Below, piece after piece: positions 1 to 7,990 of a stretch of 22,363 nt of DNA. Position numbers and translations under genes: made by a program. The stretch is from Lentisphaeria bacterium UBA1776 (GTDB taxonomy: Bacteria; Verrucomicrobiota; Lentisphaeria; Victivallales; Victivallaceae), in assembly GCA_002314605.1 (NCBI GenBank), contig DCGO01000118.1:1-22363 (forward strand), in the 5' to 3' direction. The notes under the pieces were generated by a model. The model did not search any database, was not told the DNA's origin, and saw only the letters and a list, made by a program, of their open reading frames with translations. The first letter of the stretch is position 1. Every line of letters begins with the position of its first letter.

Positions 1-4
1 GTAA

Positions 5-35
5 AATATAGCATGGAAGAATGGTGATGTGTCAA
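5..35 (-). promoter_or_regulatory. Possible leftward promoter under the palindrome
   Basis: On the minus strand TTGACA (35 to 30) is followed after 19 nt by TATATT (10 to 5), preceded by TGC as in an extended -10. The spacer is two bases longer than ideal, which lowers confidence. If real, it drives a leftward gene beyond the left edge, and the palindrome at 28-50 would control it by covering the -35 box. The plus-strand TTGACA (43-48) has no good -10 partner. Confidence 0.35.
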
Positions 36-50
36 AACGGTTTTGACACA
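28..50. promoter_or_regulatory. Perfect 23-bp palindrome, probable operator
   Basis: Two 11-bp arms, TGTGTCAAAAC and GTTTTGACACA, are exact reverse complements around one central G. The arms are AT-rich and the one-base centre cannot form a normal loop, so a dimeric repressor site is more likely than an RNA hairpin. Each arm contains TTGACA on the strand it reads into, so the palindrome covers a -35 box in both directions. The AAAAC-G-GTTTT core resembles operators of LacI-type regulators, but no regulator gene is in the window and that family assignment is a guess. Confidence 0.6.
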
Positions 51-215
51 CAAAAAACAAGTTAACAATGATCAAGAGCCAAAACTTTTGAAATCGGCTC
101 CTTGGATATTGAGATCGCACCCTGTTGAGTTCAATCCGGCGTTTTTCAGGTACCGAAACCTCCGCCGGAGAGCCGCAAGGCCGCCGGAACCCGCGGTTGA
201 TATTCCTTTGACGGA

Positions 216-1100
216 TCACCGGTCGGTCCGGACCTGGCGGTAATTCTTCTTCAGTTCTTCGGTCAGCAGCCCCTGGCGCGTCCCGGAAAGTTCAAAGACA
301 TAGTAGAGTTCCGCCGCCCCCACGCCGCAGCGTTTTCCCCGGGGAATGTCTTCAATGTCCAGTTTTTCCGGGAAGGGGACCTGACAGGCGTGCTTGCCCA
401 GAACCTCACGCTTCTTCTTTTCGAAGCCGGTGATGTCGATGAAGGTGTCGAACTGGTCGAAGAAGGAGCCGTAAAGTCCGGCGGTCACCCCCTGTGCAAA
501 GATGAGGGACCCGTCGTAGCCCTGTTTTCTGGCCGCCAGAAACGCCTTGCGCATCAGGTGACTGGTGGCGGTATGCTCCTCCGTGTAATCCACCGGAGCG
601 TGGGTGATGATGACTTCCGGATCTTCCTCCAGAATGAATTTCGTTACCCTGGCTACTTCTTCCGGATGGTCGTGGGCGGTGACAATGGTGGGCATGTGTT
701 CCGGAACGCATGCCGGACGGGGAGCCCCGTACTCGAGGTCGATCCGAACAAGATCCTCATTCCAGTAGTGCCGCTGGGGGTAGTCGAGAAAAACGGGGGT
801 CGCCCCGTAACAGGCCGCCGCCAGAGCCGCCTCCTCCTTCCGCCGGGGCATCTCGATGAACCACGGGACCTGCCAGCAGAAGCGGCCGGGAAAATATTCT
901 TTTTTCTCCCGCTTGAAATCCCCGGGGGGGAGTTCCGGCTTGTCATCCTTGAGGGCCCAGCTGCCGGACATGTTGTTGGTGGATTCCACATAGATAACGC
1001 GGTAATCCGATTTTTCGTGATACTTCAGCAGGGTCCCGCCGAAAAGAAATTCCACATCATCGCAGTGTGCGGCAACCCCCATAACAGTCGGTTGATTCAT
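216..1100 (-). CDS. PIG-L/LmbE family N-deacetylase
   Basis: A 294-aa protein of the PIG-L/LmbE zinc-dependent deacetylase family, which removes N-acetyl groups from GlcNAc-containing glycolipids, pseudo-disaccharides and thiol-glycosides. The signature AHCDDVE is at residues 11-17 (H12, D14 and D15 are expected metal and catalytic residues). A second motif with H167, D171 and H176 (THAPVDYTEEH) matches the family's later metal His. There is no signal peptide, so it is probably cytoplasmic. The chosen ATG at 1100 has GGAAAGG upstream at good spacing; an upstream ATG at 1235 lies inside the preceding gene and would add 45 unrelated residues. It is the last visible gene of the leftward operon, 38 nt after the metallophosphoesterase. 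The substrate is unknown; an amino-sugar derivative is inferred from the family. Confidence 0.88.
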   Translation of the reverse strand: MNQPTVMGVAAHCDDVEFLFGGTLLKYHEKSDYRVIYVESTNNMSGSWALKDDKPELPPGDFKREKKEYFPGRFCWQVPWFIEMPRRKEEAALAAACYGATPVFLDYPQRHYWNEDLVRIDLEYGAPRPACVPEHMPTIVTAHDHPEEVARVTKFILEEDPEVIITHAPVDYTEEHTATSHLMRKAFLAARKQGYDGSLIFAQGVTAGLYGSFFDQFDTFIDITGFEKKKREVLGKHACQVPFPEKLDIEDIPRGKRCGVGAAELYYVFELSGTRQGLLTEELKKNYRQVRTDR

Positions 1101-1138
1101 TGTTTTTTCCTTTCCAAACAAAAACAGTTCATTGCCTG

Positions 1139-2758
1139 TCAATGAACAAAAATACGCAGGTCCCTGACGCAAACGGTTCCTTCGCCCCAGAAGTTTCGGA
1201 TCGTGAAATACGGATCGGAACAGGTGTCCGGGCACTCAAATCTGCATAAATAATCCATGGGAAACGGCGTGGATACGGGAATCGATTCCGAGACAAACGT
1301 TTTTCCGGCGGAGATCTTGAAATTCTGCCGCATACAGCGATCCGTTTCCACCGTAAGCAGAACGTATCCTTTTTTTCCCTTCATTCGGGAAACCGTCTCT
1401 CCGGGGAAATGAATCTCAAGGTTGTTCCTTGGGGGGATCACAAAGCCTTTTCCCCGAACCGGCAAACGGAACGCATTTCCGCGGATATCCAAACTTTCCG
1501 CCCTTTCCCGTTCGGTCAGCGGTTCCTGATAAATGCAAACGGCTTTGTTTTCCGGCATCCGGAAGTCCGCCGATAAAGGATTGGAGATTAAACCGCCGCC
1601 GTTTTTGGCAGAAAGTTTCACCGTATATTTTCCGGCTTTCTGCAGGATCGCACCGGGGATTTTCCATTCGATTTCCCGCCGGGCGGCATCGGTGCTGTTC
1701 CATATTTTCCGGCAGAAAGAGCGGGTCTGCACCGGTTTCCCGTCCGAATAAAAATCTGCAGTATAGGTCAGCGCCTGATCGTCTCCAGCCGGAATGGGGA
1801 ACGACAGAACGAGTTCATGTTCCGGGCTTGTGCCAACGTTCACACGCAGACCGGGAGCATCGGCAAACGCCGGCGCCGCCTTCCAGAGCCGGCCGAATCT
1901 TTCCGGTTGGATTTTTTTCACCGGCAGAGCGATTTTCCAGGGGGAATCCGGACAGATTTCCTTGCCGTCGGCGGAATAATATCTGCGGATGACGATTTCC
2001 TGCGGATACACTTCCGCAAGCAAAAACTGATGAATGGAGCAGCCTGCATTCAGAACGGTGCATTGTCCCTGCCAAAAATTCCGGTCATCGGTCAAATCTG
2101 CGTGGCTGTGGCCCGTGATGTTGATGAAACGGGGAGCGCGGAACAGAATGTCGCTTGTGTATCCGTAAGAATACACTTCGCCCCGGTATTCGCTCATGTA
2201 CCAGACCGTATCCGGGGGGGAAATGTGGCTCACGACAAAGACCGGATTCTCCGGATGCCGCTTCAATGCCACATCCGTCAACTCATAAATTTTCCGCCGG
2301 AGATCATCGGTCCCGTAGTGAGAGAAAGGAAACCCGATGAAGGTATATCCTTTGACCGTCAGGACGGGATACAACGTCTTTACGCCCAGATATCTTCTGA
2401 AATTGACACCGGCCCCCGCAAGATCGGCTGTTTTGCCGGAGGCGATCGCCGCTTCCGGCATGATGTCGTGATTCCCGAGGACATAAAGCGTTTTCGGTTT
2501 TTTCCCGGGAAAAGCCTTATTGAATTCCTCAATGAACCGTGACAGCAACTCCGGTTGTCCGTTGCAGAAATCACCGGCATGCACCAGTACGTCGATCTTT
2601 TTCCCCGCCAGATGGTTCAGCGCAGAAAAAGTATTCTCCGTGTCGGGCGTGGAATAATCCAGGTGCGAATCGGACAGGATTCCGATCCGAAGAACGGGCT
2701 CTGCTGCCGAAACGGTAATCGCTGCACACAGAAACAGAAGAAACAACAGGGGCTTCAT
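1139..2758 (-). CDS. Secreted calcineurin-like metallophosphoesterase
   Basis: A 539-aa protein with a clear signal peptide (hydrophobic residues 4-18, ending AVSAA-like before E20). The N-terminal 260 residues carry the full metallophosphoesterase motif set: D30 and H32 in SDSHLD, D63 in AGDF, GNHD at 95-98, H178 in VVSHISPP, and GHSH at 216-219. The family hydrolyses phosphomono- or phosphodiesters with two metal ions. The remaining 280 residues look like beta-rich accessory domains (possibly Ig-like, then jelly-roll) and are not recognised. It starts 13 nt after the DUF4838 gene with only a weak AAGG ribosome site, which suggests translational coupling. The large C-terminal extension and the glycan-oriented neighbours suggest a cell-surface or periplasmic substrate such as a phosphorylated glycan, but this is inference. 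Confidence 0.85.
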   Translation of the reverse strand: MKPLLFLLFLCAAITVSAAEPVLRIGILSDSHLDYSTPDTENTFSALNHLAGKKIDVLVHAGDFCNGQPELLSRFIEEFNKAFPGKKPKTLYVLGNHDIMPEAAIASGKTADLAGAGVNFRRYLGVKTLYPVLTVKGYTFIGFPFSHYGTDDLRRKIYELTDVALKRHPENPVFVVSHISPPDTVWYMSEYRGEVYSYGYTSDILFRAPRFINITGHSHADLTDDRNFWQGQCTVLNAGCSIHQFLLAEVYPQEIVIRRYYSADGKEICPDSPWKIALPVKKIQPERFGRLWKAAPAFADAPGLRVNVGTSPEHELVLSFPIPAGDDQALTYTADFYSDGKPVQTRSFCRKIWNSTDAARREIEWKIPGAILQKAGKYTVKLSAKNGGGLISNPLSADFRMPENKAVCIYQEPLTERERAESLDIRGNAFRLPVRGKGFVIPPRNNLEIHFPGETVSRMKGKKGYVLLTVETDRCMRQNFKISAGKTFVSESIPVSTPFPMDYLCRFECPDTCSDPYFTIRNFWGEGTVCVRDLRIFVH

Positions 2759-2771
2759 GACGCAGTATTTC

Positions 2772-5204
2772 TTACCTTACCCACATCCTCGCCCAGCACC
2801 TCTGATTCCGGTATCCGCCGTCGCCGGTGGGGGCGATGCAGTACCCTTTCTGACCGGAAAAGCCCAGCGTGGAGATCCTTGTGCGGCAGATATTGATGCC
2901 CCAGGGATACTGGCTTGTGGGACCAAGTTTCCCGAAATCTTTGGTGGGGATCATCATCTCCACTTCCCAGCGGTCCGGGTAAGTCTTCACCACCGCCTTC
3001 ACGCCGGGGTTCCAGAGAATTCCCATGGAATCCCGGTTGATGATGGAAATGTCGGTGGTCTCGTCCCAGACGGCCCCGTTGGGGTTCACGCAGATCTTGA
3101 AATAACTCCGTTCCGGCGTGTCCAGATAGACCTCCACCAGATCGTCCTCGAAAATCGACCTGTCGTCTTTTGCCGTGCACTTCCGGACCAGCTTGTCCAT
3201 ATTGGTCTCATGGCAGCGGACCGCCACAAAAAGTCTGCTCCGGTCCTTGGAAAGGGAGACCACCGCTTCGGTGCTGTTGCGCCTGACCTCTTCCCCGGTC
3301 CGGGCGACAGTCATGGTCATCCAGCCGTGTTTGTATTTGCCGAGATTGCCGTCAACTTCCGTTTTGTCGGGCATGCTGTACGCCCGGATCATGGGACCTG
3401 TCCGCTTGAGGGACGGGAAAAGCTTCTTGAGAGAGGCATAGCCCTTTTCCATGGCTTCAATGCGCCTGAAATACACGGTCCCCGGCTTTGTCTTCGCCTT
3501 GGCTTCGGCCAGCAGGCGGAAATATTCCGGGACATCCTTTTCCTTCAGGAACCCGCTGGTTTCCGTGACGGAACGGGACTCATCTCTGGACCACACCTTT
3601 TCGGCAAATTCATGGAAGGCTTTCATCTCCTTTGCCGCCGGACCGAACCACAGATGGTAGTACTCGTCCAGCAGGGCGTTCAGATCCAGATCCGGATCCC
3701 ACAGAAGCTTGTTGTTGATATAGAGCATCAGGTGGACCAGCGGCACTTCGGCGATCTTCTGCCCGGCGTCGCCTTTGGTACCGGAAGCCTGCCAGGCGGG
3801 AGAGAGTTCCATGAAGACCCCGTCGGTGTGATTCCGCACTGCCTGCCGCCATTTCTGCAGGGTTTTTCCGTAGAAAATGGGATACCGGGGACTGTAGGGC
3901 CGCTGATAGGGCAGCCACCACTCCCACGCCGGACTCTTCGCCTTGCAGTGAAAGGCCTTCCGGATGTTTTCCAGCCCCTTGAGCTTGTTATTGAAGGTGG
4001 ATTTTAGCACCAGATGGAAGGGCCCGATGGCCTGAGCCGGGGCCAGAATATTGTCCGGGATGTTGGCCGGATCGATATTGGTGGGGATGCTGTCGTTGTA
4101 CTGGCACCACCAGATGAGATTTTTATCCGGGTGCTTTGCTTTGATTCCTCTGGCAATGGCCACATGGAAATCCCACATCATGTCGGCGTAGGCCTGACGG
4201 ATGGTCATGCCGTTTTTGGCATACTTCTTCTGATCCCGCCAGTCCCACGGATTGCCGCCGTCGGGGGAACCCAGTGTGACGGCGGAAAGGGTGGGATTGG
4301 AGTCCAAAAGTTTATTGGCCCAGTCGATGCAGGCTCTCTGGAAGTCCGGATCGGTGTAGCGGGGAACCCCTCCCTGTTTCATGGCACCGGCATAGAGTTT
4401 TCCGGGGGTCTCCTCCGCATACCAGGTGGGGTGTTTTTGGCGGTTTTCCGGATACTGGATCAGGGCCCGGGTGGTGTGGTTATAGACAATGGCACTCCGG
4501 TTGCCGCACTTCATCCGCTTGAGCCAGGAAACGCCTTCCCCGTCGGAACGCATGGCCCTGTAATAAGTGTACTCTCTTCTCCCGAAGGCCGCCTCTCTGG
4601 TGATCCTGCCGGGTTTGAAGGTTACGTCTTTCTTCTCCGGAACCACGGTGCCGTCTTCGTAAGGCGCATAAAAGCGGACGCCCAGCTGTTCAAGGAACTC
4701 GCTTACCGCGTGCCATTCGCCGATATCGTCGTTGAGGCCGATCCCGAGGCGCCAGTTCTGGGGTTCCGCCGTATCGAAATTGTCAAGGGAGTACTTTTCC
4801 CCCATGTATTTCCAGAATTCCTGAATGTTCTCTTTGGTGTATTTGGGCATCTGACTGTAAATGGTGGAGGGACCGGCCAGAACGGCATAATCGTCTTTGA
4901 CCAGAATATCCAGTCCGGAATTTTTGAATTCCGGGAGTTTGTACCCGAGCTTCCTGGTGAACTCGTTTTCGCCCACGTAGATCCGGTTTTTCACCGCGTC
5001 CGTGGGGGCGTTCACGATTTTCAGTTCCGCCCCGGACATCTGCTTCACATACGTCTGCAGGTCCCTGGCCGCCAGCCTGACCCCGTTCCGGGCGTCTTTG
5101 GCCACCACGATCTCCGCCTGGGGGACACCGTTTTTCACAATGTCAAGGGCGAACGCCGGTGCGGCCGCCAGCAGGGCCCCGCATAACAGAAGAATTTTAT
5201 GCAT
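2772..5204 (-). CDS. DUF4838 glycoside-hydrolase-like protein with CBM9-like C-terminus
   Basis: An 810-aa exported protein (signal peptide about residues 1-19, APAFA before L20). Residues 20-115 resemble the alpha/beta domain that precedes catalytic barrels in GH20/GH67 enzymes (KDARNGVRLAARDLQTYV). Residues 150-540 match the DUF4838 barrel-like region, with WWCQYND (365-371), WEWWLPY (427-433) and FMELSPAW (464-471). Residues 605-810 match a CBM9-like carbohydrate-binding fold, including FEDDLVEVYLD (685-695) and the NPNGAVWDE segment (707-715). DUF4838 proteins are common in Bacteroidota, Lentisphaerae and Planctomycetes glycan loci and are thought to be glycoside hydrolases, but the activity of this one cannot be read from sequence. 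It follows the TPR gene by 16 nt with a CAGGGG-type ribosome site. Confidence 0.85.
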   Translation of the reverse strand: MHKILLLCGALLAAAPAFALDIVKNGVPQAEIVVAKDARNGVRLAARDLQTYVKQMSGAELKIVNAPTDAVKNRIYVGENEFTRKLGYKLPEFKNSGLDILVKDDYAVLAGPSTIYSQMPKYTKENIQEFWKYMGEKYSLDNFDTAEPQNWRLGIGLNDDIGEWHAVSEFLEQLGVRFYAPYEDGTVVPEKKDVTFKPGRITREAAFGRREYTYYRAMRSDGEGVSWLKRMKCGNRSAIVYNHTTRALIQYPENRQKHPTWYAEETPGKLYAGAMKQGGVPRYTDPDFQRACIDWANKLLDSNPTLSAVTLGSPDGGNPWDWRDQKKYAKNGMTIRQAYADMMWDFHVAIARGIKAKHPDKNLIWWCQYNDSIPTNIDPANIPDNILAPAQAIGPFHLVLKSTFNNKLKGLENIRKAFHCKAKSPAWEWWLPYQRPYSPRYPIFYGKTLQKWRQAVRNHTDGVFMELSPAWQASGTKGDAGQKIAEVPLVHLMLYINNKLLWDPDLDLNALLDEYYHLWFGPAAKEMKAFHEFAEKVWSRDESRSVTETSGFLKEKDVPEYFRLLAEAKAKTKPGTVYFRRIEAMEKGYASLKKLFPSLKRTGPMIRAYSMPDKTEVDGNLGKYKHGWMTMTVARTGEEVRRNSTEAVVSLSKDRSRLFVAVRCHETNMDKLVRKCTAKDDRSIFEDDLVEVYLDTPERSYFKICVNPNGAVWDETTDISIINRDSMGILWNPGVKAVVKTYPDRWEVEMMIPTKDFGKLGPTSQYPWGINICRTRISTLGFSGQKGYCIAPTGDGGYRNQRCWARMWVR

Positions 5205-5220
5205 GTTTTATGCCCCTGAG

Positions 5221-6102
5221 TTATTTGATGGCATCCAGCTGTTTCTGAGCCTGATCCCGGTAGTACTTGTGGGCTTTGTCGCAGGCCATCGCCTTTTCGA
5301 AAGCCGCCTTGGCCTCGGCCTTCTTGCCTTCCGCCAGATAAAGTTTTCCCAGACTGATGTTGAAGAGACAGCCGTAGGTCCCCTTGTCGGCGGAGGTCTT
5401 CTGGATCCGGTCCAGTTCCGCAAGCGTATTCTGGCCTTCGGCATATTTTTTCAGCTGGATATAGGCATCGGCGCTGGCAATGACCGGCGAGAGGAAGCAC
5501 CAGGAGTTGCTGTACTCTTTTTTCAGGAGAAGGATGCGGTCAATGGTCTTGACAGCTTTTTCATAATCTTTTTTGCCGCAGTAGGCGGAAAAGAGGCAGC
5601 GCTGTGCATTCAGGAGAGTCCATTTGTCGGAACCGGCATTTTTCTCCGCCAGAAGCAGATCCTCAATGGCCTTGTCGTACATTCTGCTGTACATCCGGGC
5701 CTCCCCCCGCATGCGCCAGCCGACATAGGCGTAATCCTCCGGCCACTCATTGATCTTTTCGCCGTCAAATTCGGCGGCAAGTTTTTTCCAGTTCCGACGG
5801 GCGTGAAGCATGGTCATCCTCGCATAGTTTTTCAGTTTGGCGTCGGAAATGGCGTCAATGGCGGGCTGGACCGCTTCCGGTTTCAGCTTGCTGTTGGCCG
5901 CCATGGCAAGAGCCTTGTACAGAATGGCCTTGTTCTTCATCTCCCCGGTGGTGCTTTGGGCGATCTTGTCAAAAGTGTCCGCGGCAGCGGCGTACTTGTA
6001 GTTGTTCAGGAGGTCCGTACCCTTTTTGAAATCCTGTGCGGGGGTCCCGGCACAGAGGGCGGCGGCGGCGGCACAAACAGTTGCGATCAGCATTTTTTTC
6101 AT
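5221..6102 (-). CDS. Exported tetratricopeptide-repeat protein
   Basis: A 293-aa protein with an N-terminal signal peptide (MKKMLIATVCAAAAALCAG) followed almost entirely by helical repeats of TPR type. Examples are the repeat starting DFKKGTDLLNNYKYAAAADTF (about 24-44), the one around ALEDLLLAEKN-like residues in the middle, and the C-terminal LGKLYLAEGKKAEAKAAFEK segment with the classic small/large residue spacing. TPR proteins are scaffolds that bind peptides or partner proteins; no catalytic motif is visible. The start at 6102 has AAGGAG at good spacing. It lies directly upstream of the DUF4838 gene, so it may act as a periplasmic partner of that protein; this is inferred from position only. 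Confidence 0.85.
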   Translation of the reverse strand: MKKMLIATVCAAAAALCAGTPAQDFKKGTDLLNNYKYAAAADTFDKIAQSTTGEMKNKAILYKALAMAANSKLKPEAVQPAIDAISDAKLKNYARMTMLHARRNWKKLAAEFDGEKINEWPEDYAYVGWRMRGEARMYSRMYDKAIEDLLLAEKNAGSDKWTLLNAQRCLFSAYCGKKDYEKAVKTIDRILLLKKEYSNSWCFLSPVIASADAYIQLKKYAEGQNTLAELDRIQKTSADKGTYGCLFNISLGKLYLAEGKKAEAKAAFEKAMACDKAHKYYRDQAQKQLDAIK

Positions 6103-6135
6103 CTTCGATCTTCTCCTTGTTGTTGTTTTGTCAAA

Positions 6136-6152
6136 GCTGCAGAAACTGCAGC
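6136..6152 (-). other. Intergenic hairpin between pseudopilin and TPR genes
   Basis: GCTGCAG and CTGCAGC form a perfect 7-bp stem with a 3-nt loop. Read on the coding (minus) strand, the stem is followed only by TTTG rather than a long T-run, so it is at best a weak terminator. It may attenuate transcription or define an RNA-processing or stability site that separates expression of the pseudopilin gene from the four genes downstream. Confidence 0.4.
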
Positions 6153-6191
6153 ATGGTCAGGAAACCGGATCACCCGGCCCGTGGAACTTCT

Positions 6192-6956
6192 TCAATTGAG
6201 GGTGTACCAGCGGAGTTTGTTGCGGGTCCCCGCGTTATAGACTCCCCCGCCGGTTTTCATATCCAGGCGGGTGATAATGGCGCCGTGGCCGTCAAAGAAC
6301 ACATAGGCTCCGTCGTGGCGCAGCGGAGCAGTGTTTTCTCCATTGTCGTTGGAGTTGTTGGCCAGCTGCCCGGCATCCACCCCCTGCGTTTCCCCCGCGA
6401 AAATAAGCGTGGACGTGCGCCGTATGGAAGACGCTTTGTACCGGGAATTGCGAAGGCAGGTGTTTCCCCCGATGGTGTAGTAATAGTATGAGCTTCCCAC
6501 CTTCACCCCCCGCGGGACCAGACTGCAGACAAAAGATCCGGCGCGGGTCTCGGTGATGTACCCGATGTCTCCCACGTTCGGGCCGATGAACCGCCCGATG
6601 CCGCAGCACTTGTCCTTGGCGATCCATCCGTTGCAGCCGGACATACAGGTAAATTTGGCAGGGCCGTCCGTGTTGGCGATTGACGCACTTTTGGTGGGGG
6701 GATACCACCCGGAAGCGTCCAGATACCCCATGACGCCGAACCCGACCTGTTTCATATTGGCAAGACACCGGATTTGCACGGCCTTAAGCCTTGCCTTGTT
6801 CAAAGCCGGCAGCAGCATGGCCGCCAGAATCGCGATGATGGCGATCACAACGAGAAGCTCGATCAAAGTGAACTTTGACCTTCTTTTCGGGCATAAAATG
6901 CGGGAGCAGAAAAAGGTGGTTGAAAGCCCCGGGGATGCACAATGTTTTTTCCGCAT
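6192..6956 (-). CDS. Type II secretion pseudopilin-like protein (prepilin N-terminal domain)
   Basis: A 254-aa protein with a long positively charged leader, then the prepilin/type II secretion N-terminus FTLIELLVVIAIIAILAAM (29-47) with the conserved Glu at mature position 5 (E33). The -1 residue is Lys instead of the usual Gly. The C-terminus has the H..DG arrangement (H214, D222, G223) seen in the large DUF1559-like pseudopilin families of Planctomycetes and Lentisphaerae. The middle is Cys-rich (C104, C108, C117, C118, C144, C167). The start at 6956 is chosen because AAGGAG sits 9 nt upstream; the longer reading from 7043 would begin inside the promoter. Such proteins are highly expanded in Victivallis-like genomes and their role, pilus-like or secretion-linked, is uncertain. 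Confidence 0.85.
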   Translation of the reverse strand: MRKKHCASPGLSTTFFCSRILCPKRRSKFTLIELLVVIAIIAILAAMLLPALNKARLKAVQIRCLANMKQVGFGVMGYLDASGWYPPTKSASIANTDGPAKFTCMSGCNGWIAKDKCCGIGRFIGPNVGDIGYITETRAGSFVCSLVPRGVKVGSSYYYYTIGGNTCLRNSRYKASSIRRTSTLIFAGETQGVDAGQLANNSNDNGENTAPLRHDGAYVFFDGHGAIITRLDMKTGGGVYNAGTRNKLRWYTLN

Positions 6957-7014
6957 TTTCAGGAACTCCTTCTTTCTGGTTGCCAATAAAATACCGATAT
7001 TCCGCCGACCGGTA

Positions 7015-7043
7015 ATTATAGCACAACTTTTTCGCGTTGTCAA
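7015..7043 (-). promoter_or_regulatory. Consensus sigma-70 promoter for the leftward operon
   Basis: On the minus strand TTGACA (7043 to 7038) and TATAAT (7020 to 7015) match both consensus hexamers exactly with the ideal 17-nt spacer, and TGC before the -10 makes it an extended -10 promoter. Transcription should start near 7008, giving a leader of about 50 nt before the pseudopilin start at 6956. This is the strongest promoter visible in the window and probably serves the pseudopilin gene and, by read-through, the four genes behind it. Confidence 0.8.
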
Positions 7044-7152
7044 CAGTTTTTCAAGAAAGAAATCAAGTCATAACCTTTCCGGAACCTGATCACTCGCTCA
7101 AACGCCGCTCTTGCACGGGACATCGCGGCGGCATTCTCCATTTGCCGTACAT

Positions 7153-7977
7153 CTATCTACGCTCTCTCCCGGCGGAACGCAGGATGAACATTCCTCCGTC
7201 CCGCAGTTCCCGTCCGGCCGCCTGCTGTTTCAGGACAAAATCCCGCAGTTTTCCCGGATACAGCCGGTCCAGAGGATCGACTTTCGCCCCCATGGGGTAC
7301 AGCATCCCAAGTTTCTGGAACTGCACGATATTGCTTGAGTCGTCCAGAATTTCACGGTAGGCGGGATGGAGCAGCCAGCTCTGGCAGAAAAAACCCCGCC
7401 ACGCCGGATCGTTTCCGGCGAAAAAGGCGGCGGCCTTTTGCAGGGATTTCCGGCACGCTTCGGGATTCAGTTCCCCGTCTTCGGGAATATGGATGCCCGT
7501 CATGGGGTCTTCGTAACGAAGCACGATCTCCCACTCATCGGCCGGGATCGCCGTCAGGACCCGCTCCGCCCGTCCGGCCGTGATCCGGTTGCCGGTCCAT
7601 GTACCGCCCTCCTGCCGGAGGACGCTTTTCCAGCCCGAATCCGCCCGGAAGCCGGATTCGCCGAAAACCAGACCGTCCTCGGCCATGGCAAGGACCTCCT
7701 CCCCCCGGCGGAAAACCACGATCCGGCCGCCGAAACGGGATTCCCGGTCATACTCCAGCCGTCCGATCCGGATCAGCCGTCCGGAAAAAACCGTGTCCAG
7801 CCAGCCTTCAAACTTCGCCGGGACGGCGTAGGGGCCTCCCCGGCGCAGCGAATAGCAGGACCAGATGTGGATCTCCCGCAAAATATCGCAGAGCCACTCC
7901 TCCGGCCAATGGTTTTCCTGATAAAACTGACGCAGCTTCTCGATTCTCTGCTGCAATGATACGGGTACGCTTTCCAT
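7153..7977 (-). CDS. GNAT-like acyltransferase domain protein (GNAT_C type)
   Basis: A 274-aa protein without signal peptide. The central and C-terminal parts match the GNAT-like C-terminal domain of bacterial acyltransferase-domain proteins: the RLIRIGRLEYD segment (67-77), HIPEDGELNPEACRKSL (163-179), FFCQSWLLHP (196-205) and DDSSNIVQFQ (212-221). These proteins usually carry an additional N-terminal acyltransferase domain; here the region before about residue 55 is short, so the protein may be a reduced version. The acyl donor and acceptor are unknown. The start at 7977 has AGGA about 10 nt upstream and its own promoter at 8002-8030, so it is probably a single-gene transcript rather than part of the leftward operon. 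Confidence 0.65.
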   Translation of the reverse strand: MESVPVSLQQRIEKLRQFYQENHWPEEWLCDILREIHIWSCYSLRRGGPYAVPAKFEGWLDTVFSGRLIRIGRLEYDRESRFGGRIVVFRRGEEVLAMAEDGLVFGESGFRADSGWKSVLRQEGGTWTGNRITAGRAERVLTAIPADEWEIVLRYEDPMTGIHIPEDGELNPEACRKSLQKAAAFFAGNDPAWRGFFCQSWLLHPAYREILDDSSNIVQFQKLGMLYPMGAKVDPLDRLYPGKLRDFVLKQQAAGRELRDGGMFILRSAGRERR

Positions 7978-7990
7978 GACAACATCATCC

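Noticed and set aside
134..187. Repeated TCCGGCG/CGCCGGA segments downstream of the PIG-L gene
   Set aside because: They can pair in several ways but no T-run follows, and this word is common throughout the GC-rich window.
43..243. Short rightward reading frame of 66 codons near the left edge
   Set aside because: It begins inside the palindrome, has no ribosome site, a basic low-complexity composition, and overlaps the 3' end of the PIG-L gene on the other strand.
2757..6240. Long plus-strand open frames opposite the DUF4838 and TPR genes
   Set aside because: Same compositional artefact: the minus-strand frames carry signal peptides and recognisable domains, and the plus-strand ones do not.
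6957..7043. Extended start of the pseudopilin at 7043
   Set aside because: That ATG lies at the -35 box of the promoter; the ATG at 6956 has AAGGAG at good spacing.
7103..7130. Possible terminator for the acyltransferase gene (CGCCGC/GCGGCG stem)
   Set aside because: The loop is 16 nt and only three T follow on the coding strand, so it is too weak to list as a terminator.
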